Positions 7,761 to 15,592 are shown, counted from the stretch's first letter. The stretch: 64,000 nucleotides of DNA from Actinomadura livida (GCF_014648675.1 NZ_BMRO01000002.1:540355-604354); one strand, 5' to 3'. Program-made: numbers and translations. The notes: generated by a model not told the origin, from the sequence alone.

Positions 7761-9133
7761 GGGCTCAGGAGGCCGTCGAGCGGGCGCTGGCCGCGTCGCG
7801 GGCCGACGACTGCGTCGTCATCGCCGAGGAGTCGAGCACCGCGAACCTGCGGTGGGCGGGCAACACGCTCACGACCAACGGGGTGACCCGGTCCAGCCGC
7901 CTGACGGTCATCGCGCTGCGCCGGACGGCGGACGGCGTCGCGGCGGGCGTGGTGTCGCGGTCGGCCGTCGGCGCGGACGGCGTCGAGGACCTGGTGCGCG
8001 CCGCCGAGGCCGACGCCGCCGGCAACGAGCCCGCCGAGGACGCCGCCCCGCTGATCACCGAGGGGCCGCCCGCGGCCGGGTGGGACGACGACCCGGCCGA
8101 GACCGGCATCGGCGTGTTCGAGGGGTTCGCGCCCGCGCTGGGCGAGGCGTTCGCCGCCGCGGAGGCCGGGGACCGGCGCCTGTACGGGTTCGCGAACCAC
8201 ATGCTGACGTCGACGTTCCTGGGCAGTTCGGCGGGGCTGCGGCTGCGGCACGACCAGCCGACCGGGCTGCTGGAGGTCAACGCCAAGGGCGCGGGCGGCT
8301 CGGCGTGGGCGGGGGTCGCCACCCGCGACTTCACCGACGTCGACGTCCCCGCGCTGACCGGCGGCCTCGCCAGGCGGCTGGAGTGGGGCGAGCGGCGGGT
8401 GGACCTGCCGGCGGGGCGGTACGAGACGATCCTGCCGCCGTCCGCGGTCGCCGACCTGATGATCTACCTGTACTGGTCGGCGGGCGCGCAGGACGCCCAC
8501 GACGGCCGGACGGTGTTCAGCGCCCCGGGCGGCGGCACCCGGGTCGGGGAGCGGTTCGCGGACCTGCCGGTCTCGCTGTCCAGCGACCCGGCCGCGCCCG
8601 GCCTGGAGTGCGCCCCGTTCGTCGTCGCGCACGCCTCCGGCCGCGAGTCGTCGGTGTTCGACAACGGCCTCGCGCTCGGCGCCACCGACTGGATCAGGGA
8701 CGGCGTGCTCACCTCGCTCACCCAGACCCGGCACTCGGCCGGGCGCACCGGGCTGCCGGTCACCCCGGCCGTCGACAACCTGGCGATGGCCGGGCCGGAC
8801 GGCGGCGCGTCGCTGGAGGAGATGGTCGCCCGCACCGAGCGGGGGCTGCTGCTGACGTGCCTGTGGTACATCCGCGAGGTCGACCCGCAGAGCCTGCTGC
8901 TGACCGGCCTCACCCGCGACGGGGTCTACCTCGTCGAGGACGGCGAGGTCGTCGGGGCGGTGAACAACTTCCGGTTCAACGAGAGCCCCGTGGACCTGCT
9001 GTCCCGCCTCACCGAGGTCGGCGAGACGGGCCCGACGCTGCCGCGCGAGTGGTCCGACTACTTCACCCGCGCCGCGATGCCGGCCGTGCGCGTCCCCGAC
9101 TTCCACATGTCGACGGTGAGCCAGGCGACCTGA
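7757..9133 (+). CDS. tldE: TldE/PmbA-family subunit
   Basis: 458 residues, GTG start overlapping the tldD stop and preceded by AAGGAGG. It is the non-metal-binding paralogue of TldD: the same overall fold but no HExxH motif. The typical tail of the family is present (LTGLTRDGVYLVEDGEVV, VNNFRFNESPVDLL, then the PDFHMSTVSQAT end). In characterised systems the homologue closes the proteolytic chamber of TldD. Length is normal. A long perfect hairpin lies 23 bases downstream, where this gene meets dodecin head-on. Confidence 0.9.
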   Translation: MRAQEAVERALAASRADDCVVIAEESSTANLRWAGNTLTTNGVTRSSRLTVIALRRTADGVAAGVVSRSAVGADGVEDLVRAAEADAAGNEPAEDAAPLITEGPPAAGWDDDPAETGIGVFEGFAPALGEAFAAAEAGDRRLYGFANHMLTSTFLGSSAGLRLRHDQPTGLLEVNAKGAGGSAWAGVATRDFTDVDVPALTGGLARRLEWGERRVDLPAGRYETILPPSAVADLMIYLYWSAGAQDAHDGRTVFSAPGGGTRVGERFADLPVSLSSDPAAPGLECAPFVVAHASGRESSVFDNGLALGATDWIRDGVLTSLTQTRHSAGRTGLPVTPAVDNLAMAGPDGGASLEEMVARTERGLLLTCLWYIREVDPQSLLLTGLTRDGVYLVEDGEVVGAVNNFRFNESPVDLLSRLTEVGETGPTLPREWSDYFTRAAMPAVRVPDFHMSTVSQAT

Positions 9134-9156
9134 TCTCCGGCTCATTCCCGGCTGAC

Positions 9157-9202
9157 GCCCCGCTGGGGCCCGGCTCCGGTCCGGGGCGGGCCCCAGCGGG
9201 GC
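9157..9202. terminator. Bidirectional hairpin between tldE and dodecin
   Basis: A perfect 16-base inverted repeat, GCCCCGCTGGGGCCCG (9157-9172) with its complement (9187-9202), and a 14-base loop. It sits exactly between two convergent genes, so it probably ends transcription from both sides. There is no T run, as is usual in high-GC actinomycetes. Confidence 0.65.
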
Positions 9203-9214
9203 CTCAGCGGCGGC

Positions 9215-9427
9215 TCAGGCGTCTTCCAGGCGGAAGCCGACCTTCATGGTGACCTGAATGTGGGCGACCTCCCCGTCCTCGATCTGGCCGCGAACCTCGG
9301 TCACCTCGAACCAGTCCAGGTGGCGCAGGGTCTGCGCGGCGCGGCGGACGCCGTTGCGGACGGCGCTCTCGACCGACTCCGGCGAGGTGCCCACGATCTC
9401 CGTCACCCGGTACGTGCGATCGGTCAT
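9215..9427 (-). CDS. Dodecin
   Basis: 70 residues, MTDRTYRVTEIVGTSPESVE onwards, a close match to the dodecin family: small flavin- or CoA-binding proteins that assemble into hollow dodecamers and store riboflavin-type cofactors. The conserved RAAQTLRHLDWFEVTEVRG block contains the flavin-stacking tryptophan. The tail HIQVTMKVGFRLED is also typical. The ATG at 9427 has a GGAGGAAC ribosome-binding site; an upstream in-frame start would add a non-conserved extension. Monocistronic, convergent with tldE. Confidence 0.92.
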   Translation of the reverse strand: MTDRTYRVTEIVGTSPESVESAVRNGVRRAAQTLRHLDWFEVTEVRGQIEDGEVAHIQVTMKVGFRLEDA

Positions 9428-9497
9428 GTCGTTCCTCCGATGCGATGATTTGACCCGCACTGCTGTCGCCAGCCGGACCCCATGGGCTTACCGTGGA

Positions 9498-9830
9498 ATG
9501 GTGAAGGTCAATCACCAGCGTGGGCCGGAGGTCTACACGGTCACCGACGCTCCCCGCCCCATGTCCGAGGACATCGAGCACCGGCAGCGGCGGTACCTGG
9601 TGTCCATGGGCGCGCGGACGGTCTGCTTCGTCGGCGCGATACTGGCCGCGGTGGCCGGTGCGCCGGCGTGGGCGGTGCTGATCCTCGTGGCCGGGGCACT
9701 GGTGCTGCCCTACGTCGCGGTGGTCGTCGCCAACGGCGGACGGGAGCCGGTGGCGCCCGCGAGCTTCGGCGACCACGCGAAGCAGGGACAGAAGCCGGTT
9801 TCCGGACAGCGACCGGAAATCGGGTCGTGA
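9498..9830 (+). CDS. DUF3099 membrane protein
   Basis: 110 residues. The opening VYTVTDAPRPMSEDIEHRQR followed by two hydrophobic helices (RTVCFVGAILAAVAG and VLILVAGALVLPYVAVVVAN) and the end GGREPVAP is the pattern of the actinobacterial DUF3099 family. The family has no known function. Both termini are probably cytoplasmic, inferred from the two-helix layout. It is divergent from dodecin and is followed within eight bases by the promoter-like start of the candidate small RNA. Confidence 0.8.
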   Translation: MVKVNHQRGPEVYTVTDAPRPMSEDIEHRQRRYLVSMGARTVCFVGAILAAVAGAPAWAVLILVAGALVLPYVAVVVANGGREPVAPASFGDHAKQGQKPVSGQRPEIGS

Positions 9831-9837
9831 CATTCTC

Positions 9838-9869
9838 TTGACTAACCGCGGGGGGTTTCGGTGTACGAT
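9838..9869 (+). promoter_or_regulatory. Promoter-like sequence of the C-rich small RNA
   Basis: TTGACT at 9838-9843 and TACGAT at 9864-9869 match the -35 and -10 elements of the housekeeping sigma factor. The 20-base spacer is longer than ideal. The predicted start, about seven bases downstream, falls right at the foot of the first hairpin, which supports a role in transcribing the RNA. Confidence 0.5.
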
Positions 9870-9875
9870 TTGTAC

Positions 9876-9988
9876 CGGCGCTCTGGTCCCCCGTCGGAGC
9901 GCCCGTGCCGGTGTTCCGGGCCCCCGTCGGAACACCGATGATGCGGCGCCGGGTGGATTGCCCCCGTATCCACCCGGCGCCGCTTTTC
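9876..9988 (+). ncRNA. Candidate 6C-like small RNA with three C5-loop hairpins
   Basis: Three perfect stem-loops in a row. Hairpin 1: GGCGCTC/GAGCGCC (9877-9883 with 9897-9903). Hairpin 2: CGGTGTTCC/GGAACACCG (9909-9917 with 9929-9937). Hairpin 3: a 16-base-pair stem GCGGCGCCGGGTGGAT with its complement (9943-9958 with 9968-9983), followed by TTTT. All three loops carry CCCCCGT. Stem-loops with runs of unpaired C define the actinobacterial 6C small RNA class, whose members act by pairing with G-rich mRNA. I infer this is a 6C relative; five rather than six Cs per loop and the C-rich loop in the terminator itself are points of difference. A promoter-like sequence lies upstream. Confidence 0.68.
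9943..9988 (+). terminator. Intrinsic terminator forming the third hairpin of the small RNA
   Basis: A 16-base-pair perfect GC-rich stem with a nine-base loop (TGCCCCCGT) followed directly by TTTTC. It is the clearest Rho-independent terminator in the window and marks the 3' end of the predicted RNA at about 9988. Confidence 0.75.
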
Positions 9989-10632
9989 ATATCCAGGGGG
10001 TTTCCCTGGTACTTCCCCGGCTCCGCGCGGAGCCGCGCTTGCCCCGCGCTTGCCCCGCACCAGCCCCCGCGACCCGGCCCTGACCGCCCGCGGCAGGCCT
10101 GAGCACATCCCGGCGAAAAGGCAAGACCCGGCCGTGGCCTGCTTCGGCCACAGTCCGAAAACCCGCCGAAGCGAACTTTTCGCCCGGGAATCCGTGGGCA
10201 GCGCGGCGTTTCCGGGCGGGCACCGTCCGTCAGAAACACCTGGACGCGCACCGAGCCATTCCGGGTCCGCGCCGCGTACTGATGAACGGCGGCAACCCCG
10301 CCCCCGCGCCTCGAGGGGAGGTCCCGTGGACCCAGGTCTCCGGCCGGACGGCCGCACGCGGATGGAGCACCGCGCCGAACGGCCCCACCGCGCCCAGTGG
10401 CCGCGCACTTGCCCGGCCGGCCGCACCCCGCAGCCGCCCCCGGCGGCCGGCCGGGCGCGCACCGGAGGCCCAATCCGTTCCTGAGCCGCCGAAACACTTG
10501 ACGGAGGACGCCGATGAGACGAACATCACATCTGGCCCTCTTGAGACATATTCCCCATGTGTCTCACCGGCGGGCCGCCACGACGCGGCGAGACGGCACC
10601 CGGCGCCCCCGCCCGGGAAACGGAGAACGGCG
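9989..10632. other. Gene-free stretch before the VWA protein
   Basis: About 640 bases with no credible gene. Open frames here are long only because of GC bias, and none has a plausible start, ribosome-binding site or recognisable sequence. The one structured element is an inverted repeat TGAGACA/TGTCTCA (10542-10548 with 10560-10566), 67 bases before the VWA gene start, which may be an operator. A TTGACG box at 10498-10503 has no convincing -10 partner. Confidence 0.5.
10542..10566. promoter_or_regulatory. Inverted repeat upstream of the VWA protein gene
   Basis: Seven-base arms TGAGACA and TGTCTCA separated by 11 bases. A similar repeat (ATGAGAC/GTCTCAT) occurs at 12761-12788 on the other side of the same gene, and a single TGAGAC lies at 10515. 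Recurrence suggests a binding site for one regulator, but no regulator is linked to it here. Confidence 0.4.
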
Positions 10633-12642
10633 ATGAGCGGACACGACGACGTGCCCGAGTGGGCACCGCGCAACCTGCCGGAGAGCGGCGAGCCCGATGC
10701 GCCCTACACGTTCCTCGGCGCCTCCCAACCCGGCGGCGCGCCCCTCCCCTCCCCCTCCTCCTCTCCCGGTCCGGCGGGCGGCACCCCGCCGGGCGGCCGG
10801 CCGTTCGAGCCCTTCGAGAGGCCCGGCCCCGCGGCCCGCCCGCCGGGCCCGGCGCACGCCGCGGCCGGGCAGGGCCGCCGCAGGTTCCGGCCGCCGCAGC
10901 GGTTCGGCGGCGTCCTGCTCGGCCCGCTGGCGGGCGCGGTCGGGCTGGTGCTGCTGACGGGCTTAGGCGCGTACGCGCTCACCTCGACGGGCGACGAGTG
11001 CTCCGGCGACGAGGCCCTGTCCATCGGCGTCGCGGCGGCACCGGAGATCGCCCCCGCCGTCATCCGGGCGGCGAGGCGCTTCAACGACGCCCGCCACGAG
11101 GTCGCCGGCAAGTGCGCACGCGCGGACGTGCGGTCCGCCGACCCGGCCGCGGTCGCGACGCTCCTGTCGGGCAAGGGCGTCTCCGGCATCACCGAGAAGC
11201 CGGACGTGTGGATCCCCGACTCGTCCCTCTGGACCAGCCTCGTGGCGGGATCGGGCCGGGACGGGGCAGCCCCGGGCTTCACCCCCCTCGGCGGCATGGC
11301 GTCCACCCCGATCGTGCTGGCCATGCCCAGCGCGCTCGCGCTGCAGCTGCGCAACCTCGGGGCGCCCGCGCAGCCGTCCTGGAAGGACCTGCTCGCCGCG
11401 GCCGGGACGGCGGCGAACGCCGAGCAGGAGCCCGGCGGCGCGCGGCGGAGCGCGATCCCGCCGCGGCTGATCCGGCTGCAGGTGCCCGACCCCGACCGCA
11501 CCGCCACCGGCATGGGCGTGCTGGTGCTCGCCGACGCGCTGGTGGGCGGCGACCCGCGGGGGCAGGCGCTGTTCACCGGCGCGGTGCGGACGTTCCGGGA
11601 GGGCATCGTCCCGTCGGTCAACGCGGAGTTCGCGGTGCTCGGGCAGGAGGCGGGCGACCGGTACCCCGTCGCGCTGGCGCCGGAGCAGGCGGTGTACTCC
11701 TACAACGCGAAGCGTCCCGGTGAGCTCGCCGCCGCGGTCTACCCGGCGGAGGGGACGGTCTTCCTCGACCACCCGGTCACCGTCCTGGCCCGGGACCCGG
11801 CGAAGCTCAACGCGGGCCGCCTGCTCGGCAGGGAGCTCTCGTCCGTGACCACCCGCGAGGACGTGCGCAGGCTGGGCTTCCGGAGTCCCGACGGCGCCGC
11901 GCAGGCCGGGTTCACCGAGAAGACCGGGCTGAGCGCCAGGCCGCCGAAGGCGCTGCCCGCGCCGGACGCGGACCGGGTGAAGCGCATCACGCAGCGGTGG
12001 GCGCAGCTCTCGCTGAGCATCCGGATGCTGAGCATCATCGACGTCTCCGGCTCCATGGACCGGCGGATCGCGCCCGGCGCGAGCCGGCTGCAGTCGACGA
12101 TCCGCACGGCGCAGAACGGCCTGTCGCTGCTGCCGGACGACAGCGAGCTGGGCCAGTGGGTGTTCTCCACGAGGCTGCAGGGCGGGCAGGACTGGCGGGA
12201 GCTGGTCAGCGTGGGGCCGCTGAACGAGCGGCTCGGCTCGGCCACCCGCCGCCAGCTCGTGCTGAGCGCGTTCGCGCAGATCAGGGTGAAGGAGAACGGC
12301 GGCACGGGCCTGTACGAGACGACGATCGCCGCGTTCGACCACATGAAGCGGACCTACAAGCCCGAGTACGTGAACTCGATCCTGCTGTGGACGGACGGGA
12401 AGAACCAGGACCGGGAGGGCCCGTCCCTGGACGAGACGCTGAAGCACATCCGCCGCGCCTACGACTCGGAACGGCCCGTCCAGATCAACATGTTCGGCCT
12501 CGGCGGCGGCGTGGACGTGGACGAGCTCCGGCGGATCGCCCGGCTGACGAACGGCGACGCGTACGTGGCCGAGACGCCGGGGCAGGTGCAGGCCCTGTTC
12601 CTCAAGGCGCTGTCCCAGCGGGTCTGCGAACCCGACTGCTGA
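10633..12642 (+). CDS. Membrane-anchored solute-binding / von Willebrand factor A protein
   Basis: 669 residues from an ATG with GGAGAA upstream. A long Pro/Gly-rich cytoplasmic leader is followed by one membrane helix at about residues 91-116 (GVLLGPLAGAVGLVLLTGLG). The extracellular part begins with a region resembling ABC solute-binding proteins (DEALSIGVAAAPEIAPAVI, DVWIPDSSLWTSLV). It ends with a VWA domain whose metal site DVSGSM lies at 470-475, supported by GGTGLYET and LLWTDGKN. The VWA domain probably binds a protein partner through a metal ion. No transporter genes are adjacent, so the binding half is likely not part of an import system. Function is unknown. Confidence 0.82.
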   Translation: MSGHDDVPEWAPRNLPESGEPDAPYTFLGASQPGGAPLPSPSSSPGPAGGTPPGGRPFEPFERPGPAARPPGPAHAAAGQGRRRFRPPQRFGGVLLGPLAGAVGLVLLTGLGAYALTSTGDECSGDEALSIGVAAAPEIAPAVIRAARRFNDARHEVAGKCARADVRSADPAAVATLLSGKGVSGITEKPDVWIPDSSLWTSLVAGSGRDGAAPGFTPLGGMASTPIVLAMPSALALQLRNLGAPAQPSWKDLLAAAGTAANAEQEPGGARRSAIPPRLIRLQVPDPDRTATGMGVLVLADALVGGDPRGQALFTGAVRTFREGIVPSVNAEFAVLGQEAGDRYPVALAPEQAVYSYNAKRPGELAAAVYPAEGTVFLDHPVTVLARDPAKLNAGRLLGRELSSVTTREDVRRLGFRSPDGAAQAGFTEKTGLSARPPKALPAPDADRVKRITQRWAQLSLSIRMLSIIDVSGSMDRRIAPGASRLQSTIRTAQNGLSLLPDDSELGQWVFSTRLQGGQDWRELVSVGPLNERLGSATRRQLVLSAFAQIRVKENGGTGLYETTIAAFDHMKRTYKPEYVNSILLWTDGKNQDREGPSLDETLKHIRRAYDSERPVQINMFGLGGGVDVDELRRIARLTNGDAYVAETPGQVQALFLKALSQRVCEPDC

Positions 12643-12663
12643 TCCGCCGCATTGCGATTTCCG

Positions 12664-12688
12664 GGGGCCGGGGAAAATGCCCGGCCCC
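12664..12688 (+). terminator. Hairpin after the VWA protein gene
   Basis: Perfect nine-base stem GGGGCCGGG/CCCGGCCCC (12664-12672 with 12680-12688) and a seven-base A-rich loop, 21 bases past the stop codon. No T tract follows. Probably the terminator of the VWA gene. Confidence 0.6.
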
Positions 12689-12760
12689 GCGCCGCCGTCC
12701 GATTCCGGTCCCGGCGCACTATTCGACAGAAAGCCAACAACACCGCCCACTATCTGGACA

Positions 12761-12788
12761 ATGAGACAATGCTTGACTTTCGTCTCAT
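12761..12788. promoter_or_regulatory. Second TGAGAC/GTCTCA inverted repeat
   Basis: Arms ATGAGAC (12761-12767) and GTCTCAT (12782-12788) flank CTTGACTTT. It matches the half-sites of the repeat at 10542-10566. It overlaps the start of the short relic frame that resembles the VWA protein leader. Confidence 0.4.
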
Positions 12789-12936
12789 GAGTCGATGGGA
12801 CTTCTCCGGCGCGGCATGCCCCGGCGGGCCGTTCGACGGTTTCGAGAGGCCGGACCGCCGCTCCCGCCCGCCGGGCCCGACCGCTGCGCCCGCCCGACCC
12901 GTATTTGATTCTAGAACTGGATTCGAGTTAGGTTAG
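12787..12936 (+). pseudogene. Short frame resembling the leader of the VWA protein
   Basis: A possible 49-codon frame beginning at the ATG inside the inverted repeat. Its middle, PGGPFDGFERP followed by RSRPPGPTAA, matches PGGRPFEPFERP and ARPPGPAHAA in the VWA protein upstream. The DNA is also clearly similar over about 55 bases (12828-12883 against 10800-10855). Nothing else of the VWA gene follows. It could be a remnant of a partial duplication or a tiny gene; there is no good ribosome-binding site, so a remnant is more likely. Confidence 0.35.
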
Positions 12937-12949
12937 CGTTCTGTTAACC
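12905..12949 (+). promoter_or_regulatory. Putative promoter and operator of the acyl-CoA dehydrogenase operon
   Basis: TTGATT (12905-12910) and TAGGTT (12929-12934) are 18 bases apart and resemble -35 and -10 elements. An inverted repeat GGTTA/TAACC (12931-12935 with 12945-12949) overlaps the predicted start. The region is much richer in A+T than its surroundings. The TetR-type regulator at the end of the operon is a natural candidate to bind here. Confidence 0.45.
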
Positions 12950-12972
12950 GTGCAGCGAAAGGGGTCGAGAGC

Positions 12973-14124
12973 GTGCGCCGCACCGTGTTCGACGAGGACC
13001 ATGAGGCGTTCCGGGAGACGATCCGGGCGTTCATCGAGGCGGAGGTCGCGCCCGTCTACGGGGAGTGGGAGGAGGCGGGCCACCCGCCGCGCGACTTCTA
13101 CAACAAGCTCGGGGAGCTCGGGGTGTTCGGCATCCAGGTCCCCGAGGAGTACGGCGGCGCCGGGGAGACCAGCTTCAAGTACCAGGCCGTGATCTCCGAG
13201 GAGTGCGCCCGCGCCGGGGTGAGCTTCGGCGGCTACGGCGTGCACGTCAACCTCGTCCTGCCGTACCTGCTGAAGTACGGGTCGGAGGAGCAGAAGAAGC
13301 GCTGGCTGCCGCCGTTCGTGTCCGGCGAGATGATGACGGCCATCGCGATGACCGAGCCCGGCACCGGCTCCGACCTCGCCGGGATGCAGACCACCGCGAA
13401 GCGCGACGGGGACCACTACGTCCTCAACGGCGCCAAGACCTTCATCACCGGCGGCGTCCTCGCCGACCGGGTGCTCGTCGTGGCGCGCACGTCGCCGGCC
13501 ACGCCGGAGAACCGGCGGGCGGGCCTGTCCATCCTGGCGGTGGACACCGGGAGCGAGGGCTACGCGGTCGGCCGCAAGCTGGAGAAGATCGGGCTGCGCA
13601 GCTCCGACACCGCCGAGCTGTCGTTCACCGACGTCCGCGTCCCGGCCGAGGACCTGCTCGGCGAGGAGGGCCGCGGGTTCGAGTACCTGACGCACAACCT
13701 GGCCGAGGAGCGCCTCGGCATCGCGACCAGCTCCTACGCGTCCGCGGCGGCCGCCGTGGAGTTCGCGCGCAGGTACGTCCGGGAGCGGACCGTCTTCGGC
13801 AAGACCGTGTCGTCGTTCCAGAACACCAAGTTCGTCCTCGCCGAGTGCGCCACCGAGGTCGAGGCGGCGCGCTCGCTCGTCGACCGCTGCATCGAGGCGC
13901 TGGACGCCGGGGAGCTCACCCCCGCCGACGCCGCCATGTGCAAGCTGTTCTGCACCGAGGTCCAGGCCCGCGTCGTCGACAAGTGCCTGCAGCTCCACGG
14001 CGGCTACGGCTACATCCTTGAGTACCCGATCGCGCGGCTGTACGCCGACGCGCGGGTAACCCGCATCTACGGCGGCACCAGCGAGGTGCTCAAGACGATC
14101 ATCGCCAAGGACATCCAGGTCTGA
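12973..14124 (+). CDS. Acyl-CoA dehydrogenase
   Basis: 383-residue flavoenzyme that introduces the alpha-beta double bond into acyl-CoA esters. The signature MTEPGTGSDLAGMQT and the C-terminal QLHGGYGYILEYPIARLYAD are present. The C-terminal catalytic Glu of medium-chain enzymes is absent: the motif reads RIYGGTSEV. As in long-chain and isovaleryl-CoA dehydrogenases, the base may instead be the Glu in LAEERLGIATSS. That would fit a long or branched acyl substrate, but this is inference. The start is a GTG after AAAGGGG. It heads an operon with an SDR and a TetR regulator. Confidence 0.9.
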   Translation: MRRTVFDEDHEAFRETIRAFIEAEVAPVYGEWEEAGHPPRDFYNKLGELGVFGIQVPEEYGGAGETSFKYQAVISEECARAGVSFGGYGVHVNLVLPYLLKYGSEEQKKRWLPPFVSGEMMTAIAMTEPGTGSDLAGMQTTAKRDGDHYVLNGAKTFITGGVLADRVLVVARTSPATPENRRAGLSILAVDTGSEGYAVGRKLEKIGLRSSDTAELSFTDVRVPAEDLLGEEGRGFEYLTHNLAEERLGIATSSYASAAAAVEFARRYVRERTVFGKTVSSFQNTKFVLAECATEVEAARSLVDRCIEALDAGELTPADAAMCKLFCTEVQARVVDKCLQLHGGYGYILEYPIARLYADARVTRIYGGTSEVLKTIIAKDIQV

Positions 14125-14153
14125 ACGGGCCGGTGCCCAGGGAGGAGCACGAA

Positions 14154-14909
14154 ATGACCGACACCAGGGTCGCCATCGTCACGGGCGCCGCGCGCGGCAT
14201 CGGCGCCGCCACGGCCGTCCGGCTCGGCCGGGAGGGCTTCGCGGTCGCGGTCTGCGACCTCGACGAGGCCGCCTGCGCCGGCACCGTGGAGGAGATCGAG
14301 AAGAACGGCGGGAAGGCGCTCGCCGTCGGCGTGGACGTCGCCGACTCCGCGCGGGTCTCCGCCGCCGTGGCGCGCGTCGCCGCCGAGCTCGGCCCGCCGG
14401 TCGTGCTCGTGAACAACGCCGGCGTCACGCGCGACAACCTGCTGTTCAAGATGTCGGACGACGACTGGGACACCGTCATGGCGGTGCACCTGCGCGGCTC
14501 GTTCCTGATGAGCCGCGCAGCCCAGGAGCACATGACGAAGGCCGGGTGGGGCCGCATCGTCAACCTGTCGTCGGTGTCGGCGCTCGGCAACCGCGGGCAG
14601 GTCAACTACTCGGCCGCCAAGGCGGGGCTGCAGGGCTTCACCAAGACCCTCGCGATCGAGCTCGGCAAGTTCGGCGTGACCGCCAACGCCATCGCCCCGG
14701 GCTTCATCGCGACGGAGATGACCGCCGCGACCGCCGCCCGGGTCGGCGTCGAGTGGGAGGACTTCAAGGCCGCCGCGGCCAAGGAGATCCCCGTCCGCCG
14801 CGTCGGCACCCCGGAGGACATCGCCGGGACCGTCGCGTTCCTGGTGAGCGACGACGCGTCGTTCGTGTCCGGGCAGGTCATCTACGTCGCGGGCGGCCCC
14901 CGGGCATGA
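14154..14909 (+). CDS. Short-chain dehydrogenase/reductase, FabG-like
   Basis: 251 residues. TGAARGIG (cofactor loop), NNAGVTRD, the catalytic Ser (NLSSVSALG) and YSAAKAG are all present, with an IAPGFIATEMT loop and the ending FVSGQVIYVAGGP. It is close to 3-oxoacyl-ACP and 3-hydroxyacyl-CoA reductases. Being 29 bases behind an acyl-CoA dehydrogenase, it probably oxidises or reduces the 3-hydroxy/3-oxoacyl-CoA of the same pathway. The ATG at 14154 has GGGAGGAG upstream. Confidence 0.88.
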   Translation: MTDTRVAIVTGAARGIGAATAVRLGREGFAVAVCDLDEAACAGTVEEIEKNGGKALAVGVDVADSARVSAAVARVAAELGPPVVLVNNAGVTRDNLLFKMSDDDWDTVMAVHLRGSFLMSRAAQEHMTKAGWGRIVNLSSVSALGNRGQVNYSAAKAGLQGFTKTLAIELGKFGVTANAIAPGFIATEMTAATAARVGVEWEDFKAAAAKEIPVRRVGTPEDIAGTVAFLVSDDASFVSGQVIYVAGGPRA

Positions 14910-14952
14910 ACCGCGCGCCGCGGGCGGCCGGTCCCCGGCCGGGGGCCCGGCC

Positions 14953-15561
14953 GTGACCGCACCGCGGACGGCGGGCCGGCCGGGCCCGGCCGGGGACCGG
15001 GCGGCGACCGAGGAGTCGCTGCGCGCGGCGGCCATCGCGCTGCTGCGGCGCGGCGGCGTCCTCGCCGGGCTGAACCTGCGCCAGGTCGCCGACGAGGCCG
15101 GGGTGAACCGGGGGCTGGTCTACCAGTACTTCGGGTCGCGGCGGGCGCTGCTGCGCTCGGCGCTGTTCCACCGGTCCCGCCCCAACGCCGAGGACGCCGT
15201 GGACGCGGCGGGCCTGCCGCTGCGCAAGCGGCTGTCCCGGCTGTTCTGGAAGAGCCTGCGCAACCCCGAGCCGGTCGTCCTGGCGTCGCTGCTGGTGCTG
15301 GACGGCGACGACCGGCCCCGGGTGCTGCTCAACCGGGGCGCGGGCCGGGCGGACCTCGCCGCGGAGGCGGCGCGGGGCGAGCTGCCGGTCGAGGACGTCG
15401 AGGCCGTGCAGGCGGCGATCGCGTCCACGATCTACGGGTACACGCTGCTGCGCGAGCATCTGGCGCGGGAGATCGGCCTGCCGGCGGCGGAGCTGGACGG
15501 CCGCATGGCCGCGTGCGTGGAGGCGATGTTCACGCGCTCGCCGGCCCGCGACGGCGAGTAG
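14953..15561 (+). CDS. TetR-family transcriptional regulator
   Basis: 202 residues. The DNA-binding helix-turn-helix is near the N-terminus: LRQVADEAGVNRGLVYQYFG, the classic TetR pattern. The C-terminal ligand-binding part is all-helical and not conserved. It is the third gene after the acyl-CoA dehydrogenase and SDR on the same strand, so it most likely represses its own operon through a site near 12931-12949 and responds to an acyl-CoA. The start is GTG; ribosome-binding signal is weak. Confidence 0.85.
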   Translation: MTAPRTAGRPGPAGDRAATEESLRAAAIALLRRGGVLAGLNLRQVADEAGVNRGLVYQYFGSRRALLRSALFHRSRPNAEDAVDAAGLPLRKRLSRLFWKSLRNPEPVVLASLLVLDGDDRPRVLLNRGAGRADLAAEAARGELPVEDVEAVQAAIASTIYGYTLLREHLAREIGLPAAELDGRMAACVEAMFTRSPARDGE

Positions 15562-15571
15562 TCCCGGGCGG

Positions 15572-15590
15572 GCGGCCCCGAGGGGGCCGC
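15572..15590. terminator. Hairpin between convergent tetR and B12-receptor genes
   Basis: Perfect eight-base arms GCGGCCCC and GGGGCCGC around a GAG loop (15572-15579 with 15583-15590), placed between two converging genes. Probably a shared terminator. Confidence 0.6.
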
Positions 15591-15592
15591 GG

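Noticed and set aside
7757..9133. TldD/TldE as part of a ribosomal peptide cluster
   Set aside because: No small precursor gene, cyclodehydratase or exporter is adjacent, so a housekeeping peptidase role is more likely.
9987..10223. Several 60-200 codon frames between the small RNA and the VWA gene
   Set aside because: No credible starts, no conserved-looking sequence, and mutual overlap on both strands; treated as non-coding.
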